A program made the translations under genes and the position numbers. Of a DNA stretch of 8,132 nucleotides, positions 1 to 5,131 are shown piece after piece; position 1 is the first letter of the stretch; the number at the start of each line of letters is the position of its first letter. A model generated the notes under the pieces. It was not told the DNA's origin. It saw only the letters and a list, made by a program, of their open reading frames with translations, and searched no databases. Source of the stretch: Clostridia bacterium (lineage in GTDB: Bacteria; Bacillota; Clostridia; UMGS1883); assembly GCA_017441965.1 (NCBI GenBank), contig JAFSBF010000160.1, positions 1 to 8,132 on the forward strand. The letters are read 5' to 3'.

Positions 1-47
1 CAGGCATGCTTTTTGGGGAGAAGGAAAAGCAAGCAATTATGCGGAAG

Positions 48-66
48 TTTTGCAATATATGCAAAA
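48..66. repeat. Small perfect inverted repeat near left edge
   Basis: The arms TTTTGCA and TGCAAAA flank a 5-nt ATATA centre. The hairpin is AT-rich and weak alone, but lies only 45 bp from the larger palindrome at 112-141, so both may belong to one structured intergenic element. Short open frames cross this area on both strands, but none shows a recognisable protein. Function unknown. Confidence 0.4.
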
Positions 67-111
67 CGGAGCGTGTCTGCTTTGCTTTGACGCTGTACGC
101 CTTCGGGTAAC

Positions 112-141
112 CCAACAAAGCCCATATATGGGCTTTGTTGG
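112..141. repeat. Perfect 30-bp palindrome
   Basis: Each 15-nt half starts CCAACAAAGCCCATA and is exactly matched by the other half, so either strand can form a long hairpin with a TATA centre. No T-run follows on the plus strand (CTCAGTTTG comes next), so it is not a textbook terminator, although it could end a plus-strand gene lying left of the window. Such exact symmetry also fits a REP-like intergenic repeat or a dimeric-protein site. The symmetry is seen directly; the role is unknown. Confidence 0.6.
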
Positions 142-181
142 CTCAGTTTGTCCGTTCTGAAGCATTTTTTCCTATCCCCTG

Positions 182-219
182 AAAAAGGGGGGTGTAAAAA
201 ACCGAGTTTTTTACACCCC
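182..219 (-). terminator. Intrinsic terminator of the membrane-protein gene
   Basis: A perfect 13-bp stem (189-201 with 207-219, GGGGTGTAAAAAA and its complement) encloses the 5-nt loop CCGAG. Read on the minus strand it starts 13 nt after the TAA stop of the 387-aa gene, and its 3' arm is followed by CCTTTTT. The A/T-rich upper stem makes it symmetric, so it could also stop plus-strand transcription entering from the left. A smaller CCCC/GGGG hairpin (176-190) overlaps it. Confidence 0.8.
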
Positions 220-232
220 TTTAAATTTACTC

Positions 233-1396
233 TTATTCCTCGATTAAAGCTTCTTCAAGCTCTTCAATGTATTCTTCTTCAGTATCCTCCTCATATTCAT
301 CGTCTGCCATAGCGTGTCCTATCAGCATAACGAGTATACCTGCCAAAAGCACTATACTGCCGTATATGAGCGAGCTTTGATTAAAGCTCTTAACAATCGC
401 ATCTGCAACGCACTGCAAGAATTCACTTGAAACCTTGAATGCGGGCTTAAAGATAAACCCTGCCACACCGACAGCGACACCTGAAAGAATACAAGCCCAA
501 CCTATCATTTTGTGTGCAAAGCCGTTACATGCTACAACCGTCAGCACTAAAAACAGCATGAGTGCTATTACAAGGCAAATAAGCACCATTGTAGAGAAAA
601 GCACCGAGGTTATATAAGTATACTTTGCTGCAGACTGCTTTTGCAGACTATTTTGATTAAGCTCTTTAAACGCCTTCGACTTAAAAGCATATTTTGCAAT
701 ATCATTGCAGGCACTCTCCCCAATCTCTACACCTGTAACAAGCTTTATGTAGGAAACATTCTTGAGGAGCATCTGTGAAATATCCTTTGCCGTTATATCC
801 TTAAAATCATTGCCGTAAATATAAAAAGATACAACCTTGTGCGCTATATCAGCAACAAAATCGGGGTATGACGACTTTCTTACTGCCTGCTCTATATCTG
901 CATATGTCACCGTAATTAGGGAATTGTCCCTGATTACATCAGCAACACTCGCACGTGGTGAGCTTTTCTTCATATTAATTTTTCCGGGGTTTTTAATTTT
1001 GCCAATCGTAAACCTTTCAGGCTCACTTGTGCGGATTGCACTCTCAATTGAATACTGTGACGTATTCATTTTTACAACAAGCGAAGAAAGTGTCGCAAAG
1101 AAAAGCGAGCTGAGCACAACAAACAAAATCACCGTTCTTATTACAAATATTATCTTACGCAAAAGCTTACGACGTTTTTTGCTCTTTTTAGTGTTGCGCT
1201 TTTTCATTTTTTCGGTTGCTTTTTCGTGCTTTTTCTGTTCCTTTTCCTTATTGTACTTGGGAATTTGTATAGGCTCGGGCGCAAATTCAGAAATAAACTC
1301 ACGCTCGTTTTTTTCTACCTGAGTTTCATTATTTGCCTCTGTATCAGTGGTTTCCCCCGCTACAGCAGCCTGAATATTTTCGTTCTCCGTATTCAT
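233..1396 (-). CDS. Hypothetical four-helix membrane protein, 387 aa
   Basis: I do not recognise the family. The chain has a charged N-terminal tail (about 1-80): first acidic and polar, then very Lys/Arg-rich at 50-81. A first membrane helix lies at about 82-107, a mixed helical domain of roughly 155 residues at 108-263, three more helices at about 264-290, 296-318 and 343-363, and a strongly acidic tail (365-387). The basic stretch before helix 1 predicts N-in and, with four helices, C-in topology, placing the 108-263 domain outside the cell. No signal peptidase site or catalytic motif is evident. ATG at 1394-1396 is chosen because AAGGAAGT sits 6 nt upstream; the in-frame GTG at 1400-1402 abuts that Shine-Dalgarno. 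The gene is monocistronic, with its own promoter (1464-1492) and terminator (182-219), and diverges from lexA. The reading frame is secure; function is unknown. Confidence 0.85.
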   Translation of the reverse strand: MNTENENIQAAVAGETTDTEANNETQVEKNEREFISEFAPEPIQIPKYNKEKEQKKHEKATEKMKKRNTKKSKKRRKLLRKIIFVIRTVILFVVLSSLFFATLSSLVVKMNTSQYSIESAIRTSEPERFTIGKIKNPGKINMKKSSPRASVADVIRDNSLITVTYADIEQAVRKSSYPDFVADIAHKVVSFYIYGNDFKDITAKDISQMLLKNVSYIKLVTGVEIGESACNDIAKYAFKSKAFKELNQNSLQKQSAAKYTYITSVLFSTMVLICLVIALMLFLVLTVVACNGFAHKMIGWACILSGVAVGVAGFIFKPAFKVSSEFLQCVADAIVKSFNQSSLIYGSIVLLAGILVMLIGHAMADDEYEEDTEEEYIEELEEALIEE

Positions 1397-1463
1397 TAAC
1401 ACACTTCCTTTGTTAAGTCAATTACCTGCTATAATTTGCCAATATGCACATTTCTCTACTTAT

Positions 1464-1492
1464 ATAATATCAATTTATACAAAATAAGTCAA
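1464..1492 (-). promoter_or_regulatory. Sigma-A-type promoter of the membrane-protein gene
   Basis: On the minus strand, TTGACT (-35, 1492-1487) and TATTAT (-10, 1469-1464) are separated by exactly 17 nt. The leader to the ATG at 1396 would be about 60 nt. The lexA SOS box begins about 50 bp upstream of this -35, too far for simple promoter occlusion, so SOS control of this gene is not expected. Confidence 0.75.
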
Positions 1493-1541
1493 GTGAAACT
1501 TCTGCTTTAAAAGCTTGGTAATAAAAAATTTACATTTTTTA

Positions 1542-1581
1542 CGAACAAATGTTTGATTTTTCCTTTTATGTGTGTTATAAT
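1542..1581 (+). promoter_or_regulatory. lexA promoter with overlapping SOS (LexA) box
   Basis: CGAACAAATGTTTG (1542-1555) fits the Gram-positive LexA-box consensus CGAACRNRYGTTYG at every defined position. The -35 TTGATT (1553-1558) overlaps its right end. A 17-nt spacer leads to a perfect TATAAT (1576-1581), with an extended -10 TGT directly before it. LexA bound here would block RNA polymerase, giving the usual negative autoregulation of lexA, relieved when RecA filaments trigger LexA self-cleavage. Matches are seen directly; the regulation is inferred from the known system. Confidence 0.9.
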
Positions 1582-1611
1582 GTACTTAGATAAAATACAG
1601 GAGGGATTTTT

Positions 1612-2226
1612 ATGGCGGCTAATATTGATAAGCAGCAGGAAATTTTAAGTTTTATAGAAAAGCATCTTTCTCAGAAAGGGTTCCCCCCCACTGTCAGGGA
1701 AATTTGTGAGGCTGTTGGTCTTAATTCACCGTCTACCGTGCACGGTTATCTCAGCCGACTTGAAAAGAACGGACATATTGTAAAGGATGCAGGCAGTTCC
1801 CGTGGAATTCGCCTCGCCAATGTTCCCACAAATATTTCTTCTATGGAAAAGGAATTTCTTGAGGTGCCCGTAATAGGACGTGTCAGTGCAGGTCTTCCTA
1901 TCCTTGCGGAAGAAAACTTGGAGCGTACCTTCCCCCTCCCGATGGATTTTGCAAAGAAAAACAACGTATATATGCTTCACGTGCACGGTGAAAGTATGAT
2001 AAATGCAGGTATTTTTGATGGCGACTATGTAATTGTAGAGCAGTGCTCCGTTGCAAATAACGGTGATATGGTTGTCGCCCTTGTTGATGACAGTGCAACG
2101 GTAAAAACCTTTTATAAGGAAAACGGACATTTTCGTCTGCAGCCTGAAAACGATTATATGGAGCCTATAATTGTTGACAGTGTATCAATTTTAGGTAAAG
2201 TAATAGGTGTTTATAGATTATTTTAA
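1612..2226 (+). CDS. lexA: LexA, SOS-response repressor and self-cleaving protease
   Basis: LexA represses DNA-damage genes by binding SOS boxes as a dimer; RecA on single-stranded DNA stimulates cleavage of its own Ala-Gly bond. The 204-residue product is normal length. Residues 1-70 form the winged helix-turn-helix domain, with the recognition-helix region around 28-50 (TVREICEAVGLNSPSTVHGY). The cleavage site is Ala93-Gly94 in GRVSAGLP. The catalytic Ser128 lies in GESM and Lys165 in SATVK. Spacings of 35 (Ala to Ser) and 37 (Ser to Lys) equal those of E. coli LexA (A84, S119, K156), so the protease should be active. The ATG is preceded by AGGAGGG (1599-1605) with a 6-nt gap. The gene stands alone between its SOS-box promoter and the hairpin at 2242-2273, without the small SOS genes (yneA type) often beside lexA in Bacilli. 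Confidence 0.97.
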   Translation: MAANIDKQQEILSFIEKHLSQKGFPPTVREICEAVGLNSPSTVHGYLSRLEKNGHIVKDAGSSRGIRLANVPTNISSMEKEFLEVPVIGRVSAGLPILAEENLERTFPLPMDFAKKNNVYMLHVHGESMINAGIFDGDYVIVEQCSVANNGDMVVALVDDSATVKTFYKENGHFRLQPENDYMEPIIVDSVSILGKVIGVYRLF

Positions 2227-2241
2227 TAAGGTGATGCAAAC

Positions 2242-2273
2242 AAATCGCAGTGGCATTTGCCACTGCGATTTTT
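2242..2273 (+). terminator. lexA terminator, between convergent genes
   Basis: A perfect 13-bp stem (2242-2254 with 2259-2271; AAATCGCAGTGGC and complement) with loop ATTT runs into TTTTT and then GTCTTTT on the plus strand. It starts 15 nt after the lexA stop. Read on the minus strand it lies just past the symporter stop and is followed by TTTGTTTGC, a weaker T-tract, so it may serve both genes. Confidence 0.88.
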
Positions 2274-2279
2274 GTCTTT

Positions 2280-3815
2280 TTAATTTCCAAGTGATTTTTT
2301 CTTGGATACTACGACTTCCTGATTATAGCACTCAAACATATTTTCAACCGTTTCCTTCTTCATTTTTGGTGTAATAAGGCTTACAACGGGAACTAACAGA
2401 AGACCTCCCACCATAGCGATTACACCGCAGTTAATAGGCGACTGAAGAAGCGTTGGGAACGACGGTCTTATAAGCATATTAAGCACCATAATACCTGCAC
2501 CGAAAATAAAGCTCACCCAAACAGAAAGCTTTGTTGCCTTCTTCCAGTAAAGACCGTAGAGGAACGGCGCTAAAAATGCACCTGCAAGTGCGCCCCACGA
2601 AATACCCATCATATCGGCAATATAGCCAAGCTTATCCTTATTAAGCGCAATAATTGCAGAAATTGCTATAAATACAACTATTAAAGCACGCATAATAAGA
2701 ACCTGCTTTTTCTCTGACATTCTCTTTACAACGTGACCTTTAATCATATCAAGTGTCAGCGTGGAGCTTGATGCCAGCACGAGTGAAGAAAGAGTTGACA
2801 TTGATGCCGAAAGTACAAGTACTATTACAACTGCGATAATTATTTCAGGAAGATTTGAAAGCATTGTCGGGATAATTGCATCAAATCCACCCGATGGATT
2901 TCCGTTTACAACGTCAAGCTTGTCCCCAAAAAGTCTTCCAAAGCCACCTAAGAAGTAGCATCCGCCTGCAACTACAACTGCAAAAACAGTAGATATAATG
3001 GTTCCTTTTTCTATATCCTTTTCGCTCTTAATAGCATAGAATTTCTGCACCATCTGCGGAAGGCCCCATGTACCGAGTGATGTAAGAATTACCACAAACA
3101 GAAGACCTATCGGGTCAGGACCGAAGAAGGAATTAAATGCACCTGGCACTTCTGACTCAACCTTTGCAAGATTTTCAAGTGCTGTAATAAAACCACCATT
3201 TTTGGAAAGCACAGAGCCGATAACCGCAACTATACCTATAAGCATAATAATGCCCTGAATAAAGTCATTTATTGCAGTTGCCATATATCCGCCTGCAATT
3301 ACATATACACCGGTAAGAACAGCCATTACAATTACGCATACCGAGTAGTCAATTCCGGGAAATGCCATTTCAAACAGTCTTGAAAGACCGTTGTAAAGCG
3401 ATGCGGTATAAGGGATAAGGAAAATGAAAACTATTATTGATGCAAAAATTTTCAGTGCATCACTTACATACCTTTTGCCGAAAAATTCGGGCATTGTTGC
3501 AGTTTCAAGATGCTGGCTCATAAGCCTTGTACGTCTTCCAAGAATAATCCACGCCAGAAGCGAGCCGAGTACTGCATTTCCAATACCTATCCACGTTGAT
3601 GCAATACCGAATTTCCATCCGAACTGACCTGCATATCCAACAAAGATAACCGCAGAAAAATACGACGTTCCGTATGCAAATGCCGTCAGCCACGGACCGA
3701 CACTGCGTCCGCCCAATACAAAACCGTTTACATCTGTTGAGTTTTTTCTGCAATAAAGACCTACCGCAATCATAACTGCAAAAAATACTACCAACATTCC
3801 AATTTTCAGTGCCAA
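2280..3815 (-). CDS. Sodium:solute symporter (SSF/PutP family), predicted tyrosine-regulated
   Basis: A polytopic inner-membrane Na+-coupled transporter of about 511 residues and some 13 helices, normal for the family. Positions below count from the in-frame GTG at 3824. GGRSVGPWLTAFAYGTS (38-54) matches the conserved TM2 region of PutP-type proteins. GTWGLPQMVQKFYA (251-264) corresponds to the SSF signature (GYFGQPHIIVRFMA in PutP). MSTLS (342-346) carries the Ser-Thr pair that coordinates Na+ in PutP (S340/T341). GGYMATAINDFIQG (178-191) is also family-typical. The family fold is certain, but protein sequence alone does not give the substrate. The upstream T-box with a Tyr (UAC) specifier points to tyrosine or a precursor. 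I chose TTG at 3813-3815: AAAGGGTG lies 6 nt upstream, whereas the GTG at 3822-3824 is inside that Shine-Dalgarno. A third candidate is the ATG at codon 10. Confidence 0.92.
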   Translation of the reverse strand: MALKIGMLVVFFAVMIAVGLYCRKNSTDVNGFVLGGRSVGPWLTAFAYGTSYFSAVIFVGYAGQFGWKFGIASTWIGIGNAVLGSLLAWIILGRRTRLMSQHLETATMPEFFGKRYVSDALKIFASIIVFIFLIPYTASLYNGLSRLFEMAFPGIDYSVCVIVMAVLTGVYVIAGGYMATAINDFIQGIIMLIGIVAVIGSVLSKNGGFITALENLAKVESEVPGAFNSFFGPDPIGLLFVVILTSLGTWGLPQMVQKFYAIKSEKDIEKGTIISTVFAVVVAGGCYFLGGFGRLFGDKLDVVNGNPSGGFDAIIPTMLSNLPEIIIAVVIVLVLSASMSTLSSLVLASSSTLTLDMIKGHVVKRMSEKKQVLIMRALIVVFIAISAIIALNKDKLGYIADMMGISWGALAGAFLAPFLYGLYWKKATKLSVWVSFIFGAGIMVLNMLIRPSFPTLLQSPINCGVIAMVGGLLLVPVVSLITPKMKKETVENMFECYNQEVVVSKKKSLGN

Positions 3816-3847
3816 GATAAACACCCTTTCTTTTTGAGGATAAAAAC

Positions 3848-3888
3848 AAAAAAGTCCCGTCCTCGAATATTAATTCAGAGGACGAGAC
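3848..3888 (-). terminator. Conditional terminator of the T-box leader
   Basis: On the minus strand the 11-bp stem GTCTCGTCCTC/GAGGACGGGAC (3888-3878 with 3864-3854, two G-U pairs) is extended by GAAT/ATTC around a UAAU loop and followed by six T (3853-3848). The 5' arm UCUCGUCCUC is also the 3' arm of the T-box antiterminator, so the two structures exclude each other. Charged tRNA leaves this terminator formed. It ends 33 nt before the proposed symporter start. Confidence 0.92.
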
Positions 3889-4134
3889 ACATATCCCGTG
3901 GTACCACCTCAATTTACCAAGACCTCACAGTCTCAGCCTTAAAAGCTGTCCATTAACAGCTCTGTTCTGTGACGGGAACACCCGTTGCAGCCTACTCGTT
4001 ACCTTTCGGTGCACTGCTCACAGGAGGTATTCAGTTATATCCTCCCCATTGCCTCGCACCAAACGGCAACTCTCTCAAGGTTACAGACATACTTACTTGT
4101 TCCTGCTCAAACGCATTTAATTAATTTATCTACG
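3848..4134 (-). promoter_or_regulatory. T-box riboswitch leader, predicted tRNA-Tyr specific (UAC)
   Basis: The leader RNA binds a tRNA and, when the tRNA is uncharged, folds an antiterminator that lets the symporter be transcribed. Stem I: CAGGA pairs with TCCTG; the specifier loop has AAGTA on the 5' side and GAATACC on the 3' side; AGTATGTC pairs with GATATAACT above it. The distal AGAGAG element (4075-4070) and GGTGCGAGG follow. In the usual place after GAA, the specifier reads UAC (4029-4027), a Tyr codon. Stem II/IIA elements include ACGAGTAGG and the hairpin ACGGGTGTTCCCGT (3985-3972); Stem III is GCTGT/ACAGC (3960-3945). The T-box is GAGGTGGTACCACGGG (3910-3895); its UGGU (3906-3903) pairs with tRNA ACCA, fitting the A73 discriminator expected of tRNA-Tyr. 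GAGG and ACGGGA pair with CCUC and UCUCGU as the antiterminator, sharing bases with the terminator. Class is near certain; specificity rests on a hand fold. Confidence 0.95.
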
Positions 4135-4140
4135 TTTTTA

Positions 4141-4169
4141 ATTCTAACTCTTTTTTCAGACAAAATCAA
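4141..4169 (-). promoter_or_regulatory. Promoter of the T-box leader and symporter
   Basis: On the minus strand TTGATT (-35, 4169-4164) and TAGAAT (-10, 4146-4141) are 17 nt apart, putting the transcript start near 4134, about 20 nt before the T-box Stem I. The -35 is the same hexamer as in the lexA promoter. The promoter begins 10 nt past the nadE stop, so the symporter has its own start despite lying behind the nadE cluster. Confidence 0.75.
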
Positions 4170-4178
4170 GTGTTTTTT

Positions 4179-4937
4179 CTAAAAATTTGCGCTTGGTTTG
4201 AAAGAAGGCATTAGTTGAAGCTTGAAAAGATTTCTCTTATGCAGTGTATCTATACGTTCTTTTACCGCCATATCCTCAATCTCACCCGTACGGATATATC
4301 TGTCAAGCACCGCATAGGTAAAGCCTAAGTTTTCTTCGTCAGTTTTTCCGCAAAGTCCGTCTATCGGTGTTTTGTCAACAAGCTCCTTAGGAAGTCCCAA
4401 GACACGACCGATTTCTTTAATTTCAGCTACAGTAAGATTTGAGAGCGGTGAAAAATCACCTGCCGCATCGCCGTAGCGTGTGGAATACCCCACCCAATCC
4501 TCGGACAGATTACACGTGTTTGCAACCCTGCCGTTAAAGCATTGAGAAACTGCATAAAGCGTTGCCATACGTATTCTCGGGGGAAGGTTTGTGCTTGCCT
4601 GTGCAGTGAGTGTAATTTCGTCAGGAAAGCTTCCTTTTAGTCCTTCAATGGCATCCTTTACATTTACTGTAAAGCTTTTTATACCCAAATGCTCCACCAG
4701 CATATGGGAGCAGGAAATATCGTGCTGCTCTCCGCAGGGCATAAGCACGCCTATAACACGCTCTTTTCCAAGTGCCTCCGTGCACAGTGCCGCCACAACA
4801 GAGCTGTCCTTTCCGCCCGATATTCCGACAACGGCATTACAGTCCTTGCCGTTTTCTTCAAAAAACTTTCTTATCCATTCTACACATTCGTCCTTAACCT
4901 TTTGTGCATCAAACAAGCTAATCTCTCCTTTAATCAT
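4179..4937 (-). CDS. nadE: NH3-dependent NAD+ synthetase
   Basis: Catalyses the last step of NAD+ synthesis in the cytosol: deamido-NAD+ (NaAD), ATP and ammonia give NAD+, AMP and pyrophosphate. The 252-residue chain is a single N-type ATP pyrophosphatase domain. SGGKDS (40-45) is the PP-loop that binds ATP. NLSEDWVGYSTRYGDAAGDFSPL (143-165) corresponds to the NKSE/GY.TKYGD substrate-binding region, and KTDEENLGFTY (198-208) to the conserved TDEE segment. No nitrilase (glutaminase) domain is present, so free ammonia or a separate amidotransferase must supply nitrogen. The ATG at 4935-4937 overlaps the end of the FTR-like gene by 8 nt and has almost no Shine-Dalgarno, suggesting translational coupling. 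An alternative TTG at 4914-4916 (codon 8) has AAAGGAG 8 nt upstream and may be the true start. Cys residues 68, 76, 133, 142 and 196 are numerous but have no assigned role. No terminator follows. Confidence 0.95.
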   Translation of the reverse strand: MIKGEISLFDAQKVKDECVEWIRKFFEENGKDCNAVVGISGGKDSSVVAALCTEALGKERVIGVLMPCGEQHDISCSHMLVEHLGIKSFTVNVKDAIEGLKGSFPDEITLTAQASTNLPPRIRMATLYAVSQCFNGRVANTCNLSEDWVGYSTRYGDAAGDFSPLSNLTVAEIKEIGRVLGLPKELVDKTPIDGLCGKTDEENLGFTYAVLDRYIRTGEIEDMAVKERIDTLHKRNLFKLQLMPSFKPSANF

Positions 4938-5130
4938 TTACTTTTTTATAGAGCATACAATGGCAAAAGCCCTCAAAGTTTTTATCCTTTATCTGCTCCC
5001 GAAATTCCTTACACATACATTTATAATCTTCTGTCTTTTCAAGACGGCACGGACAATATCCGCCCTTTCTTTCAAGACCTTCTTTTATAGTTTTTACAAC
5101 TTCCTTATCAGGATTAAGTATAATCTTCAT
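4930..5130 (-). CDS. Small ferredoxin:thioredoxin reductase-like (FTR catalytic chain) protein, 66 aa
   Basis: The FTR catalytic chain passes electrons from ferredoxin through a [4Fe-4S] cluster to a disulfide, which reduces thioredoxin. This protein has all six cysteines in three CxC pairs: CPC (26-28), CMC (38-40) and CHC (56-58), with the typical CPCR, KEFREQ and CHCMLY surroundings. By analogy Cys26, 38, 40 and 56 would hold the cluster and Cys28 and 58 form the redox disulfide. Spacers are 9 and 15 residues, against 16 and 8 in the cyanobacterial/plant enzyme; the sum (24) is unchanged. The protein is much shorter than the usual catalytic chain of about 110 residues, and no variable-chain gene is in the window. 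ATG at 5128-5130 is preferred, with AAAGGGTG 6 nt upstream; the GTG at 5137-5139 lies inside that site. It begins 1 nt after the SBP-SLH stop and overlaps nadE by 8 nt. Family likely; partner unknown. Confidence 0.82.
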   Translation of the reverse strand: MKIILNPDKEVVKTIKEGLERKGGYCPCRLEKTEDYKCMCKEFREQIKDKNFEGFCHCMLYKKVND

Positions 5131-5131
5131 T

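Noticed and set aside
1..160. Possible gene end at the left edge, open in plus frames ending at 110 or 160 and in one minus frame
   Set aside because: Several frames are open at once, none resembles a known protein, and two of the three run through the palindromes; with only about 160 bp no coding call can be supported.
837..1322. Plus-strand open frame of 161 codons opposite the 387-aa membrane protein
   Set aside because: Antisense shadow of a gene with a good promoter, Shine-Dalgarno and terminator; the Ser/Phe-rich product mirrors the Lys/Glu-rich codons of the real strand.
1464..1555. SOS control of the gene divergent from lexA
   Set aside because: The only LexA box overlaps the lexA -35 and lies about 50 bp upstream of the divergent -35, outside the usual blocking position, and no second box was found near 1396-1492.
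3505..3912. Minus-strand open frame of 135 codons spanning the T-box terminator and the start of the symporter
   Set aside because: It begins inside the T-box sequence itself and then reads the symporter out of frame; no protein feature supports it.
3985..4182. Plus-strand open frame of 65 codons opposite the T-box leader
   Set aside because: Its sequence is fully explained as the complement of a conserved structured RNA.
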